Notes: generated by a model from the letters alone, not told the origin. A stretch of 64,000 nucleotides of DNA from Bradyrhizobium sp. MOS002 (GCF_003020115.1 NZ_PYFX01000002.1:744001-808000); one strand, 5' to 3'. Positions 18,347-27,283 are shown, counted from the stretch's first letter. Made by a program: numbers and translations.

Positions 18347-19999
18347 TCACACTCTGATATCGACGCCGCTGCTCGATCCGAGCATGCGGCCGTAGCTGCG
18401 CCCGACCGGGGCCGCGGGAACTGCGTCCTCGTCGCTGACGATCAGCCGGCGGGCATTGCCGCCATTGTCGTTGTTCTGGCCGGAGTTCTGGCCCGATGAA
18501 TTCTGGTCGCGCAGGCTGAAGGACAGGCCGTTACTGCCGGTCTTGAGGCCGGCATCGTCGAGCGCGCGCTGCAATTGCGGCGCGTCCTGCCGCAGCATCT
18601 GCAGCGTCTCCGGCTTCTCGACGGTGAGATGCGAGGTGACCTGGCCGTTGCGGTCGACATTGATGCGGACGTCGATGCGGCCGAGGTCGAGCGGATCGAG
18701 GCTGATGTCGAACCGGGTCTTGCCCGCGCGCGCGGCGGCGGCAATTTCGATCGGCACGCCGCTGATCGGAATGGCCGTATTGGTGGCCGCGGTCGCCGTG
18801 AGCGTCGCAGTCGATGCGGTCGCGGCCGAAGTCGTATTGGTCAGTGACGCCTGCACGGCCGAGGCCGCCTGCGCGCTGGTGTCGGTGGTGGGGACAGCGG
18901 CCTGCGTGTCCGCATGGGCATGCGGTGTCGCCGTCGCCGGTGCCGCATCGGTGGTGCGGTCGGAAGTCCCGGCCTTGGCGTCGGCTGCGTTCGCGTCGAT
19001 GGGCGGTTTGTCGGCTTGCGGATGCGCCGCGTTGGCGGACGCTGCCGTCGCCGAGGTTTGCGCGGCGTTCGCCTTGCCGGTGTCCTGGCCGATGTTGGAG
19101 ACGTCGCTCGCGCCTTGCGCGATGGCTGCGGCCTTGAACGATGTTTTTGGCGTGCCCTGGTCGACGGCGGCGATCAGGCCGGCATTGGTCTTGGCATCGG
19201 TCGCGGTCGAATCGGTCGTCCCGGTCGCGGCATCGGCCAGCGTCGCCGAGGTGTCGGCATCGACCTTGGCACTTGCGGTCTTGGCGCTCTTGTCGCCCGG
19301 CGTCGCGGTATCGGTCTTGGTGCCGGCGATCTGCGCCGTGATGGATGCGCTGGCGGCGATGCCGGCGGCGGCAATCGTCAGCGGCGAGGAGGCGGAGCCA
19401 GCGGCCTGGTTCGCAGTCGCGTTGGGATCGACCGGCACGGCCACCACGACTGCATTCGGATCGGGTAAGGCGGCCTGCGTCGCGTCAATCTGCGCGGCGG
19501 CGGCGGTATCGACGGCGGCGGCGAGGCCATCGGTGCCGTCGGCCTTGTCCGCTTTGGTCTCGTCGGACTTGTCCGCAGACTTGTCGGCCGATTTGGCGTC
19601 GGACGCCTTCGGCTTGTCCTTGGTCTTGCTATCAGCCTTGGCGGCATCAGCCGTCGCGTCGTTCTTGGCGTCGTTCTTGGCATCGCTCTTGGCGTCGTTC
19701 CTGGCGTCGTTTTTGGCGGACGTGGAATTGTCGGCGTCGTCGCGGGCCTTGCTCTGCGAGGACTGGTCGCTCGCCGAGCGATCGCGCGGGCTCTTGTCCG
19801 AGGCGGACGATGAATCGGTCCGGCGCGGGGTGTCCTGCGCGGAGGACGCCGCGCTGTCGCTGATCGCCTGGGTGTTGCTGTCCACCAGCGAGCCGAAGGA
19901 GTCGTTGGACGTGTCGTTCCGCGCTTGCGACCGGGCAGGCTTTTGCTGCGCGCTCTGGACTTGCACGCTTGCCGCGACATCTGACGTACGAACGACCAC
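18347..19999 (-). CDS. fliK: Flagellar hook-length control protein FliK
   Basis: About 550 residues. Most of the protein is low-complexity Ala/Asp/Lys/Ser/Thr sequence, including a run built from repeated KNDA units around residues 95-150. The conserved C-terminal domain has RFDISLDPLDLGRIDVRINV and LQMLRQDAPQLQRALDDAGL, the FliK C-terminal signature. It serves as molecular ruler and switch for hook length. I chose GTG at 19999, which has AAGGGG six bases upstream and the protein start VVVRTSDVAAS; the frame opens up to 20110. It is followed by flgD in the same operon. Confidence 0.88.
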   Translation of the reverse strand: MVVRTSDVAASVQVQSAQQKPARSQARNDTSNDSFGSLVDSNTQAISDSAASSAQDTPRRTDSSSASDKSPRDRSASDQSSQSKARDDADNSTSAKNDARNDAKSDAKNDAKNDATADAAKADSKTKDKPKASDAKSADKSADKSDETKADKADGTDGLAAAVDTAAAAQIDATQAALPDPNAVVVAVPVDPNATANQAAGSASSPLTIAAAGIAASASITAQIAGTKTDTATPGDKSAKTASAKVDADTSATLADAATGTTDSTATDAKTNAGLIAAVDQGTPKTSFKAAAIAQGASDVSNIGQDTGKANAAQTSATAASANAAHPQADKPPIDANAADAKAGTSDRTTDAAPATATPHAHADTQAAVPTTDTSAQAASAVQASLTNTTSAATASTATLTATAATNTAIPISGVPIEIAAAARAGKTRFDISLDPLDLGRIDVRINVDRNGQVTSHLTVEKPETLQMLRQDAPQLQRALDDAGLKTGSNGLSFSLRDQNSSGQNSGQNNDNGGNARRLIVSDEDAVPAAPVGRSYGRMLGSSSGVDIRV

Positions 20000-20345
20000 A
20001 GGCAACCCCTTGGAAACATCTTCGCCATGAGAGGTAGCAAGGAGCGGGCCAGCCCCGCGCGCAGAAATTTTATCAAGCGGAATCAATGCCTTGATGATTT
20101 GGCGCCTCACCGCGGGGCCCTCCGCGCCCCCGGCATTTCTGCCTCCCCGGCAAGAATTGCCCTAACCTTTCGGCGTGCGTGATTGCTTCACCGGAAGGCC
20201 GCCTATATTAAAGAGACAGCTCTCAGCCGCTTTCGACCGGGCAGGCCGCGCCATTCGGGAACCAAGGTTCCCGGGGACCGCCTTTGTCCCGCCGGAAGCA
20301 CCCAGCGGATCGCCCAACGCCGCCGTCCACAACGCTTTAAGGCCC
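20000..20345. other. Intergenic region between divergent fliK and mnmA
   Basis: This gap of about 350 bp should contain the promoters of both genes. Both flanking frames are open into it, but neither extension has a ribosome site or family support. I saw no convincing sigma-54 or CtrA site. Confidence 0.5.
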
Positions 20346-21527
20346 ATGCTCAACAGTCTGGATCTCGAAGGCCGTCCTGAGGATACCAGGGTCGTCGTTG
20401 CCATGTCGGGCGGCGTCGATTCATCGACGACGGCTGCGCTTTTGAAGGCGGAAGGCTACGACGTCGTCGGCATCACGCTGCAGCTCTACGACCATGGTGC
20501 GGCGACCCATCGCAAGGGCGCCTGCTGCGCCGGCCAGGACATCCACGACGCCCGCGACGTCGCGGCCAAGCTCGGCATTCCCCATTACGTGCTCGACTAC
20601 GAGGACCGCTTTCGCGAGTCCGTTATCGACAATTTCGCCGACAGCTACGCGCTCGGCGAGACGCCGGTGCCGTGTATCGAGTGCAACCGCTCGGTCAAGT
20701 TCCGCGACCTGCTGAAGACCGCGCGCGAGTTAGGCGCGACCGCGCTCGCCACCGGCCATTACGTCGCCTCGCGCCGCCGCGACGACGGCTCGCGCGCGCT
20801 GGTGTGTGCCGCAGACGCCGATCGCGACCAGAGCTACTTCCTGTTCGCGACCACGCAGGAGCAGCTCGACTATCTGCGCTTCCCGCTCGGCGACATGACC
20901 AAGCCCGAGACGCGCGAACTGGCGCGGCGCTTCGGTCTTGCGGTCGCCGACAAGCACGACAGCCAGGACATCTGCTTCGTGCCCACCGGGCGCTACACCG
21001 ACATCATCACCCGCCTGCGGCCGAACGCGATGGACCCCGGCGACATCGTCGATCTCGACGGCCGCGTGCTTGGTCGCCACAACGGCATCGCCAATTTCAC
21101 CATCGGCCAGCGCCGCGGCCTTGGCATCGCGGCCGCCGCTCCGCTGTTCGTGGTGCGGCTGGAGGCCGCCAACCGCCGCGTCGTCGTCGGCCCGCGCGAG
21201 GCGCTGAGGATGCACCGCATCAGCTTGCGCGACGTCAACTGGATCGGCGATGGCGACATCGACCGCGCCATCGGCAATGGCCTCGAAATGTTCGTGCGCG
21301 TGCGCTCGACCCGCGCGCCCCAGCCCGCGTGGCTGCGCGGTGCGAACGGCCATTACGAGGTCGAGCTCGTCGCCGGCGAGGAGGGCGTCTCGCCCGGCCA
21401 GGCCTGCGTGTTCTACGACGCACCTTCCGGCCAGGCCCGCGTGCTCGGCGGCGGCTTCATCCAGAGCGCCGCCGCGAAGGCCGCTAGCAGCACGACGAGG
21501 CCGCTCGCAGAAGCGGTCCGCGGCTAA
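20346..21527 (+). CDS. mnmA: tRNA-specific 2-thiouridylase MnmA
   Basis: 393 residues. The PP-loop ATP site is SGGVDSS (about residues 21-27). The first catalytic cysteine is in [11 protein letters not shown] and the second in [13 protein letters not shown] and [12 protein letters not shown] are also family marks. The enzyme puts sulfur on U34 of Lys, Glu and Gln tRNAs in the cytoplasm. The chosen ATG at 20346 gives the family length; the frame is open to 20175. A palindromic repeat starts immediately after the stop codon. Confidence 0.96.
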   Translation: MLNSLDLEGRPEDTRVVVAMSGGVDSSTTAALLKAEGYDVVGITLQLYDHGAATHRKGACCAGQDIHDARDVAAKLGIPHYVLDYEDRFRESVIDNFADSYALGETPVPCIECNRSVKFRDLLKTARELGATALATGHYVASRRRDDGSRALVCAADADRDQSYFLFATTQEQLDYLRFPLGDMTKPETRELARRFGLAVADKHDSQDICFVPTGRYTDIITRLRPNAMDPGDIVDLDGRVLGRHNGIANFTIGQRRGLGIAAAAPLFVVRLEAANRRVVVGPREALRMHRISLRDVNWIGDGDIDRAIGNGLEMFVRVRSTRAPQPAWLRGANGHYEVELVAGEEGVSPGQACVFYDAPSGQARVLGGGFIQSAAAKAASSTTRPLAEAVRG

Positions 21528-21576
21528 GCGCATGATCCGGAAAAGTGTGCAGCGGTTTTCCGAACAGATCATGCGC
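21528..21576. repeat. Rhizobial palindromic repeat after mnmA
   Basis: GCGCATGATC at the left end and its exact complement GATCATGCGC at the right end enclose CGGAAAAG and GGTTTTCCG, which pair as well. This GATCCGGAAAA-type palindrome is common in Rhizobiales. It begins at the base after the mnmA stop and may act as terminator or mRNA-stabilising hairpin. Confidence 0.75.
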
Positions 21577-21605
21577 AATATAAGAATCTAGACGGGGCAG
21601 GGGGC

Positions 21606-22244
21606 ATGGCAGCAGACATCTCGCGGGCCGGGGTTGAGAAGGCCTATGGCCGCTGGGCGCCGGTCTATGATCTCGTGTTCGGCAAGGTGTTCGACGCCGG
21701 AAGGCAGTCGACCATCGCGGAGGCCGACCGCATCGGCGGCCGCATCCTCGACGTCGGCGTCGGCACCGGTCTCTCGCTGTCGGATTACGCGCGCACCACG
21801 AAAATCTGCGGCGTTGACATCTCCGAACCGATGCTGCGCAAGGCGCAATCGCGCGTGCGCGCGATGCGCTTGAGCAATGTCGAGGTGCTCTCGGTGATGG
21901 ACGCGAAAAACCTCGCTTTCCCCGAAAACTTCTTCGACGCGGTGGTCGCGCAATATGTCATCACCGCGGTGCCCGATCCCGAGGGCACGCTCGACGAGTT
22001 CGTGCGCGTCTTGAAGCCCGGCGGCGAACTGATCCTCGTCAACCACATCGGCGCGGAAAAGGGTTTGCGAAAACTCTCCGAGCTCGCGTTTGCGCCCTTG
22101 GCTCGCCGTCTCGGCTGGCGCCCGGAGTTTCCGTGGGCTCGCCTGGTCGACTGGGCCGCAAAGCACGGCGGCGTCACGCTGGCCGAGCGCCGTCCGATGC
22201 CGCCGATGGGGCATTTTTCGCTGATCCGCTACCTCAAATCGTGA
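21606..22244 (+). CDS. pmtA: SAM-dependent methyltransferase, phosphatidylethanolamine N-methyltransferase (PmtA-like)
   Basis: 212 residues. The SAM site is ILDVGVGTGLSLSDYA; the N-terminus YGRWAPVYDLVFGKVFDAGR and the end RPMPPMGHFSLIRYLKS match the Rhodobacter-type PmtA of bradyrhizobia, which methylates phosphatidylethanolamine toward phosphatidylcholine. VLKPGGELILVNHIGAEKG is the usual region after strand 5. A GGGGG motif precedes the ATG at 21606. Substrate assignment is by recalled similarity; another small-molecule methyltransferase function is possible. Confidence 0.82.
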   Translation: MAADISRAGVEKAYGRWAPVYDLVFGKVFDAGRQSTIAEADRIGGRILDVGVGTGLSLSDYARTTKICGVDISEPMLRKAQSRVRAMRLSNVEVLSVMDAKNLAFPENFFDAVVAQYVITAVPDPEGTLDEFVRVLKPGGELILVNHIGAEKGLRKLSELAFAPLARRLGWRPEFPWARLVDWAAKHGGVTLAERRPMPPMGHFSLIRYLKS

Positions 22245-22288
22245 TCGGGGGCGCGGAACACGCGGGCTGACCCGCGCGTTTCCATCCC

Positions 22289-22645
22289 ATGCGCACCACA
22301 TCAAACATCATTCTGGCCAGCCTCCTGATCGCCGCCTCCGGCAGCGCGATCGCTCAGGCCCCGCCCGCCCCGGCGACGCCGCCGCAAGCGACCGCGCCGC
22401 CATCGCCGCAACGCAGCCCCGGCTGCGCGCCCTCGGACCGGCTCACCACCGCGCCCGACGGCACCACCACCGGCCAGTCCCGGGAACCGCTCGGCGACAA
22501 ATTGGCAAAGTCGGACGGCGTGCTCTGCCCGCCCTCCGGCGTCGACCCCGACATGCACGCCCCGGCGCCCCAGACCGGCAGCAACACCCCGGTGATCCCG
22601 CCCCCCGGCAGCCCCGGCGGCGACCCGACCGTCCGGCCGAAATAA
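22289..22645 (+). CDS. Proline-rich secreted hypothetical protein
   Basis: 118 residues. A signal peptide (MRTTSNIILASLLIAASGSA, cleavage after IAQA) is followed by a Pro/Ala/Thr-rich chain and the segment RSPGCAPSDRLTTAPDGTTT. Two cysteines (in PGCAPS and VLCPPS) could form a disulfide in the periplasm. No known domain is seen. It is 44 bp after pmtA on the same strand. Confidence 0.7.
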   Translation: MRTTSNIILASLLIAASGSAIAQAPPAPATPPQATAPPSPQRSPGCAPSDRLTTAPDGTTTGQSREPLGDKLAKSDGVLCPPSGVDPDMHAPAPQTGSNTPVIPPPGSPGGDPTVRPK

Positions 22646-22662
22646 CGCCCGTTCTTCCTTCG

Positions 22663-22730
22663 CCTCTCCCCGCTTGCGGGGAGAGGCCGAAATCCGCGCA
22701 AAGCGCGAATTTCGGGTGAGGGGGACTCTC
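22663..22730. repeat. Two-hairpin intergenic repeat
   Basis: CCTCTCCCCGC and GCGGGGAGAGG form an 11-bp perfect stem with a two-base loop (22663-22686). A second imperfect hairpin follows (AAATCCGCGCAAAGCGCGAATTT) and then GGGTGAGGGGGA. The same wording recurs in many rhizobial intergenic regions. It may end transcription of the proline-rich protein gene. Confidence 0.65.
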
Positions 22731-22799
22731 CACGAGTCCGGTGTGGGAAAGGGGCGAATTCGGCCCCCAAATCACCCCCCGACAACCGCGCCACTTTGC

Positions 22800-22828
22800 T
22801 TGACAGCCCGCCGCCCCCTTCCTTATAT
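22800..22828 (+). promoter_or_regulatory. Sigma-70-type promoter for tRNA-Met
   Basis: TTGACA at 22800-22805 and TTATAT at 22823-22828 with exactly 17 bp between them, ending 46 bp before the tRNA. Confidence 0.75.
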
Positions 22829-22874
22829 GCCGCGCGTTCGCGAGATCGGCCTTGTCAGGCCCTCGCGACCCTGT

Positions 22875-22951
22875 GGCGGGGTAGCTCAGCTGGTTAGAGC
22901 ACGGGAATCATAATCCTGGGGTCGGGGGTTCGAGTCCCTCTCCCGCTACCA
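22875..22951 (+). tRNA. tRNA-Met (CAT)
   Basis: 77 nt with encoded CCA. Acceptor GGCGGGG pairs with TCCCGCT (G-T pairs at both ends); D-arm GCTCAGCTGGTTAGAGC; anticodon stem CGGGA/TCCTG with loop ATCATAA, anticodon CAT; T-arm GGGGGTTCGAGTCCCTC. The overall form is that of the elongator methionine tRNA of alphaproteobacteria. A CAT anticodon could also be a lysidine-modified isoleucine tRNA, but that is less likely. Confidence 0.93.
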
Positions 22952-23307
22952 AAAATCAGGCACTTCCCCCTAATCTGCGACCCTCGGACTTTCTTGGAGT
23001 CGAAGCGTGGGCGCGCCTCAGCGGGCAGAACCCTCGCGATCTGTTAAGGATCGGCCGTACCCACCAAGCACCCGGAAGCCAAGCGCGACAGCTATGGGGT
23101 CCGAGTGCAGGATTTCCGGCAGTTGACTAACTGATCGCAATTTCCCGCGGCCTCTTCGGCCGAGCCTTGCTGCAGCCGACGCGATCGTGCCAGAGCCGCG
23201 GAACACGGGACAAACCTCGGCTCTGCCGATTGCGAATCCCTGCTGCGTGCTAACCGCTCGGAACGAGAAGACGGGCGAAAGGATTCGTCCCGGCAGGAGC
23301 AAGCTCG
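22952..23307. other. Intergenic region after tRNA-Met
   Basis: About 355 bp with no accepted gene. Overlapping frames on both strands have unconvincing composition. No integrase or repeated tRNA end was seen, so there is no sign that the tRNA serves as an attachment site. Confidence 0.5.
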
Positions 23308-23577
23308 ATGCTGATGACGAAGGAAAGATGGCCGGCGATCCGAACGCTGCGCGGATGGGCGCTCAGCGTGCTGCAGGAGGCGGGCGCCATCCACGAATGC
23401 GAGGAGCACGGTTGGGCGAAGGACCGGGCCGACCCGCATGCGCGTGAGCACGCATTGGATATCGCCAGGCAGGAGCCACCCGAGGGCTTGTCTCCGGATC
23501 AGGCCGTCGGGCAAGTGCGCGAGGTTTTGCATTCGATCGGCGATACGTGCCCGGAGTGCCCGCCACGTCCTGATTAG
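23308..23577 (+). CDS. Small conserved-type hypothetical protein
   Basis: 89 residues starting MLMTKERWPAIRTLRGWALS, with GGAG upstream. The middle is GAIHECEEHGWAKDRADPHA and the end GDTCPECPPRP. The charged, His/Cys-containing sequence without signal peptide looks like a small cytoplasmic protein; the three cysteines might bind metal. I recall similar proteins in bradyrhizobia but know of no function. Confidence 0.65.
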   Translation: MLMTKERWPAIRTLRGWALSVLQEAGAIHECEEHGWAKDRADPHAREHALDIARQEPPEGLSPDQAVGQVREVLHSIGDTCPECPPRPD

Positions 23578-23688
23578 GTCGCCTGCGCTGTCGCGCCGCT
23601 CGGATGGCAACGGATTCGTGCGAGCCTCAAAGCCTTGGACGAAGGTGGAGGACGTGAGGGATATCAGCGGGGCCGCTGCGGAAGCCCT

Positions 23689-24417
23689 TCAAGCGAGCAA
23701 GTCTAGTGCGTTTTCGAGTGCTGCCCCGGCGGCGGTGTTGTCGAAGATGCACCAGGTCTCGCTAGACGAGGACGCAGCACCGAGCCGTGGCTTCAGCGTT
23801 CGAAGGAACGCGCCGTCGTACGCGGAGTAGTAAATGCGCGGCGCTCCATGCAGTCGAAAATAGCGCAGGCCCGGCCACCCGCCCGGCAGGTCAGCACCGG
23901 GCACTCGCGCCGGATCCGCGGCGACGCGGCCAATCCGACGTCCCCTCAGCCAAGCACTGACCTCGGGCGTGAACCAGCTGACGTGACGCGGCTCGCAAGC
24001 GAGAGCGGCTGAGGTCCTTTCCTGCAGTGAGCGGAACAGGAACTCCGCATCGGACTCAACGAACATTTTGCGAGGCGCAAACTGAACGAGCAAAACCCCG
24101 AGCTTCGCACCAAGTCCGGCGCTCTCTTCGATGAACCGATCGAGTTCACCGCACGCTAGCTGTGACGAATGAGTGACAGACTTCGGTACCTTTACCGAAA
24201 AGCGGAAATCATCGGGCGTCGCGTCCGCCCATTTCTCGTAGGTCGAACGCCGATGCGGCTTATGAAATGATGAGTTGATCTCGGTGGCGTTCAACACCCG
24301 CGCGTAGCGTTCAAGCTGGCTACCTACCCCGCCAACTCTTTCCTTGCAGACTCGCGGAACATTCCATCCCGCTGTGCCGAGCCGCAGCTCAGTCTTGACA
24401 TGTGCGGCCTCTTCCAT
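23689..24417 (-). CDS. DUF72 (YecE-like) protein
   Basis: 242 residues. The fold is recognisable from LRLGTAGWNVP at the start, RYARVLNATEINSSFHKPHR, FRFSVKVPKSVTHSSQL, LGVLLVQFAP and YFRLHGAPRIYYSAYD. DUF72 proteins are TIM-barrel-like with no settled biochemical role. It is transcribed just after ku (43 bp gap, same strand), so the two genes probably form an operon and the protein may be linked to DNA repair or desiccation survival; that is inference from context only. Confidence 0.88.
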   Translation of the reverse strand: MEEAAHVKTELRLGTAGWNVPRVCKERVGGVGSQLERYARVLNATEINSSFHKPHRRSTYEKWADATPDDFRFSVKVPKSVTHSSQLACGELDRFIEESAGLGAKLGVLLVQFAPRKMFVESDAEFLFRSLQERTSAALACEPRHVSWFTPEVSAWLRGRRIGRVAADPARVPGADLPGGWPGLRYFRLHGAPRIYYSAYDGAFLRTLKPRLGAASSSSETWCIFDNTAAGAALENALDLLA

Positions 24418-24460
24418 GTCAGTCCGTAACTGCCATCGGGCATCACCGGATGTTTCAATC

Positions 24461-25387
24461 TCACGCCGACTTCCGCCGCGCCCCTGCTGTCGGCTTCTTC
24501 GCCGCCGCTTCCTTAGCCGGCTTCTTACCGGCGATCGGCATCAGCATCTCCTTCTGAGCCGCGGCAGCTTTCTTCGTCTTCTTGGCAGGCTTTTTTGGAC
24601 GCTCGGTCTTTGCTGCCCCGCCGACGCTCTTGCGTAGCGCGTCCATCAGATCGACGACGTTCTCGCCTTTCGGCCGATCCTTCGGCACGATCGGCTTGCC
24701 GGCGCGCTTCTGGTTGATGAGCTCGATCAGCGCGCTTTCATAATGGTCTTCGAACTTCTCCGGCTCGAACGATCCAGCCTTCTGGTTCACGATGTGCCTG
24801 GCCAGATCGAGCATGTCCTTCGTCACTTTGACGTCTTGGATATCGTCGAAGTATTCCTGCTCACTACGCACCTCGTAGGGATACCGCAGCAAGGTGCCGA
24901 CCAGGCCCTTGTCCATTGGCTCGAGCGCAATGATGTGCTCTCGGTTGGTGAGCACCACGCGCCCGATCGCAACCTTGTTCATCTCGCGGACGGTCTCGCG
25001 GATGACCGCGAAGGCGTCGTGGCCGACTTTTCCGTCCGGACGGATGTAGTAGGGGCGGATTAGGTAGCGCGGATCAATCTCGGCCTTGTCTACGAACTCG
25101 TCGATCTCGATGGTACGCGTCGATTCCAGTGCGATCTCCTCAAGCTCCTCCTTGGTCACCTCGATGAACTGGTCCTTCTCGAGCTGGTAGCCCTTGACGA
25201 TGTCCTCGTTGGGCACCTCGTCGCCGGTGTCCGCGTCGACTTTCAGGTACTTGATCCGATGACCGGTCTGACGGTTGAGCTGGTTGAAGGAGATCTTCTC
25301 GCTCTCCGACGTGGCGGGGTAGAGCGCCACGGGACAGTTCACCAACGAGAGACGCAGAAAGCCTTTCCAGTTCGCGCGGGGGGCCAT
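24461..25387 (-). CDS. ku: Non-homologous end-joining protein Ku
   Basis: 308 residues starting MAPRANWKGFLRLSLVNCPV, the typical bacterial Ku opening. The core beta-barrel region has GHRIKYLKVDADTGDEVPNE, IVKGYQLEKDQFIEVTKEEL and ALEPMDKGLVGTLLRYPYEV. The C-terminal 45 residues are Lys/Ala-rich and likely bind DNA. Ku forms a homodimer that holds broken DNA ends and recruits LigD; no ligD lies in this window. The frame opens at 25468, but the family start is at 25387. Confidence 0.95.
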   Translation of the reverse strand: MAPRANWKGFLRLSLVNCPVALYPATSESEKISFNQLNRQTGHRIKYLKVDADTGDEVPNEDIVKGYQLEKDQFIEVTKEELEEIALESTRTIEIDEFVDKAEIDPRYLIRPYYIRPDGKVGHDAFAVIRETVREMNKVAIGRVVLTNREHIIALEPMDKGLVGTLLRYPYEVRSEQEYFDDIQDVKVTKDMLDLARHIVNQKAGSFEPEKFEDHYESALIELINQKRAGKPIVPKDRPKGENVVDLMDALRKSVGGAAKTERPKKPAKKTKKAAAAQKEMLMPIAGKKPAKEAAAKKPTAGARRKSA

Positions 25388-25984
25388 GGTACGCAACACT
25401 CCATTACGGGGACTTGGACTCAAGACGAACGGCGCGACACAGTTCCGACACCGCCCGCAGGTGTCCACCGCAAATTGATCCCACGGTCTCAGTCAAGCGC
25501 CCGGGCGAAAGGCGCGCAGACTTGGCTCGTACGAACAAAATAAGAACGTATAGCGGTGACCCAACCCATGGCAGATCCTCGGTCATTAGACCTCTGTGGA
25601 ATCAGCCAATCCATTGCTCTAACGGGAGCGGCGACCCAGCCCGTCGGGCAACACACCCCCGTCAACCCCTCCGCACAAAAATTTTACGCTTTACCGAAAT
25701 TCGGTTTTGGCGTATGTGTCGCCCATCCCGGTTCATCCTTGAGGGGCGATCTCGTTGTCGTCTTGATTGCGAGCCGGGCTTGCGGTGGACGCGGCAGCGT
25801 CGGCATGAGAGGTGCGGGCAGGGCGGGTAGTCCCTGTGAGCCCGCGGCCACATGCGGACGAGCGGCGCTGCTAGGCTTCGTCTCGTCTGTAAGTTTCCGG
25901 CTCCGTCGACAGGGCCGGGAAAACTGCGGCGAAATGGCGGGCCGTGCGTACGGCAAAACCGTGTGGTCCTGGCCGTCGTTGCTA
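25388..25984. other. Long intergenic region upstream of ku
   Basis: About 600 bp with short, overlapping frames on both strands, none with a convincing composition or ribosome site. It should hold the ku promoter. The AT-richer stretch 25670-25700 (AAAAATTTTACGCTTTACCG) is the only visible compositional feature. Confidence 0.4.
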
Positions 25985-26310
25985 CGGTCAAGTTGTCGCG
26001 AAGGTGCGAGCGAGCCCAACCGGGCGGACTGCATCATCCCAAATTCGCGAGGCGAGGGAGGCCAGAAGGAAAGTTCGGCTCCCGGGAGAGCACGGCATAA
26101 GCCGTCCAACCATCGCGCAGGGAAGGCCGAGTGATTGGCTACACCTGTATGCTGCTGTGCGGTTCTTTTGCGCTACATCTTCGCGCAGCGGACCGCGGGT
26201 GCCAGCCGGCACCCGGCCTTCCCTGCGCCCTCTTGGACAAGAGGGTGAAGTGACCAGGCAAAGCTCGGGCGATTTGCGCCGCGAGAAGGCGAAGCTGCGT
26301 CTGTGTGGCC
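25985..26310. repeat. Structured repeat-like element with nested hairpins
   Basis: A 15-bp perfect inverted repeat (GCGCAGGGAAGGCCG at 26115-26129 and its complement at 26214-26228) encloses about 85 bp. Inside is a perfect hairpin, GGGTGCC-agcc-GGCACCC (26197-26214), and directly after comes CCCTCTT-ggac-AAGAGGG (26228-26245). From memory, this wording (AGGGAAGGCCG ... CCGGCCTTCCCTGCGCC) recurs in many Bradyrhizobium genomes, where overlapping ORFs are called as hypothetical proteins. I read it as a structured repeat or RNA, not as coding. Confidence 0.55.
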
Positions 26311-26345
26311 GTAGGATGGGTTTCGCTTCGCTCTACCCATCCTAC
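26311..26345. repeat. Inverted repeat related to the one at 10168-10201
   Basis: GTAGGATGGGT and ACCCATCCTAC with a 13-base spacer rich in TTCGCT. It lies between the structured element and a convergent small gene. Confidence 0.65.
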
Positions 26346-26371
26346 CAGTGCTGCTACAAGTGCGCGACTGG

Positions 26372-26746
26372 CTAGCTGCAGCTCAGCGGCAACGGCCGGC
26401 CCGGATGCAGCTCGTACCAATCATAGCAATCCGGACCCGCGCCGTAGAATCCATATCCGGGCCGGTAGCGACCGTAGCTGTGAAACGCGTGCTGGCGGAG
26501 GCCGCCGGCATGATCGCCGAAGCCGAGGTGCTCGCCGCCGAACCGGGCGCCGCCGCCGAATCCGCCCTCATGTCCCATGCCGCCGAAATGCGCGCCGCCG
26601 CCAAAGCCCGCATGTCCGCCGCCGAAGCCGCCACCGCCAAATCCGCCGTGGCCGCCGCCGCCACCACCGCCGTGCGCGTCGGCCGTGCCGATCGCGAGCG
26701 TCGAGGCGAGTGCTGCTGTTGCCAGAATCATGATGACTCGTTTCAT
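26372..26746 (-). CDS. Glycine-rich secreted protein
   Basis: 124 residues. The signal peptide is MKRVIMILATAALASTLAIG with cleavage after ADA, followed by about 60 residues of GGFGGG-type repeats with His and Phe, then an aromatic tail with YGRYRPGYGFYG and two cysteines (CYDWYELHPG, LSCS). GAGGAG lies before the ATG. Such proteins are common in rhizobia and of unknown role; they may be surface or metal-binding proteins. Confidence 0.8.
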   Translation of the reverse strand: MKRVIMILATAALASTLAIGTADAHGGGGGGGHGGFGGGGFGGGHAGFGGGAHFGGMGHEGGFGGGARFGGEHLGFGDHAGGLRQHAFHSYGRYRPGYGFYGAGPDCYDWYELHPGRPLPLSCS

Positions 26747-27034
26747 GGAAAACTCCTCTCGTGTTGAGCCCGGTCATCCCTGAAGCCCGCTTCCGCGTCG
26801 CGCGGTGCGCGCGAGGCTGCTTGATGGCTGGGCGTGTGACGCTGGAGAGGTAGGAGCGCTGCGCGGCAATCCAACTGAATTCGAGGTCAGACTCCGGCGC
26901 GCCGTCCACGAAGGCGATCGCGCGGCGCCTGTCCGCGACGCAACGCGAGGGAGCGGGCTGACCAGATCAGTCCGCTCCCTGTCATTCGATAGGCGTCCGG
27001 CGGCGAAGTCACCCGGCCGGATGCGTTGGCGCGA

Positions 27035-27283
27035 TCAGAAGAAGCTGCCGGTGCCGGGCTCGCACGGCACGTTGTTGCCGGTCCACGGCGCCGTGGCGAA
27101 GGCGCCGACGCGCGGAGCGGGGATGCAGGCGCGCTCGCCCTGATAGACCGGCGCGCTCGTCGCGACCGTGTCGGCCTCCATCGCGGGCTGCTGCACGACG
27201 CGATGGTGCTCGCGCGCCATCACGGGGCCGCCGAGCATGGCCGCTGCAATCAGTCCCATCGACAATAATCTGGACGTGGTCAT
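27035..27283 (-). CDS. Tiny secreted protein, member of a two-gene family in this window
   Basis: 82 residues. A signal peptide ([20 protein letters not shown], cleavage after VMA) precedes a short mature chain with REHHRVVQQ and the C-terminal motif CIPAPRVGAFATAPW, then CEPGTGSFF. GGAGAGAG lies upstream. The same motif (CARAPDVGAYATAPW ... CEP) ends the secreted protein at 40811-41038, so they are paralogs. Two conserved cysteines suggest one disulfide. Function unknown. Confidence 0.78.
   Translation of the reverse strand: MTTSRLLSMGLIAAAMLGGPVMAREHHRVVQQPAMEADTVATSAPVYQGERACIPAPRVGAFATAPWTGNNVPCEPGTGSFF

Noticed and set aside
19600..19740. Apparent tandem repeat as CRISPR-like array
   Set aside because: The repeats are part of the FliK coding sequence and have no spacer pattern.
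18456..20030. 524-codon open frame on the plus strand opposite fliK
   Set aside because: Shadow of the Ala-rich FliK repeat region; composition of only Ala/Ser/Val/Leu.
22800..23307. tRNA-Met as an attachment site for an island
   Set aside because: No integrase and no repeated tRNA 3' end found downstream in the window.
25556..26375. Overlapping ORFs in the region between ku and the Gly-rich gene
   Set aside because: They cross hairpins of the structured element and have no ribosome site or convincing composition.
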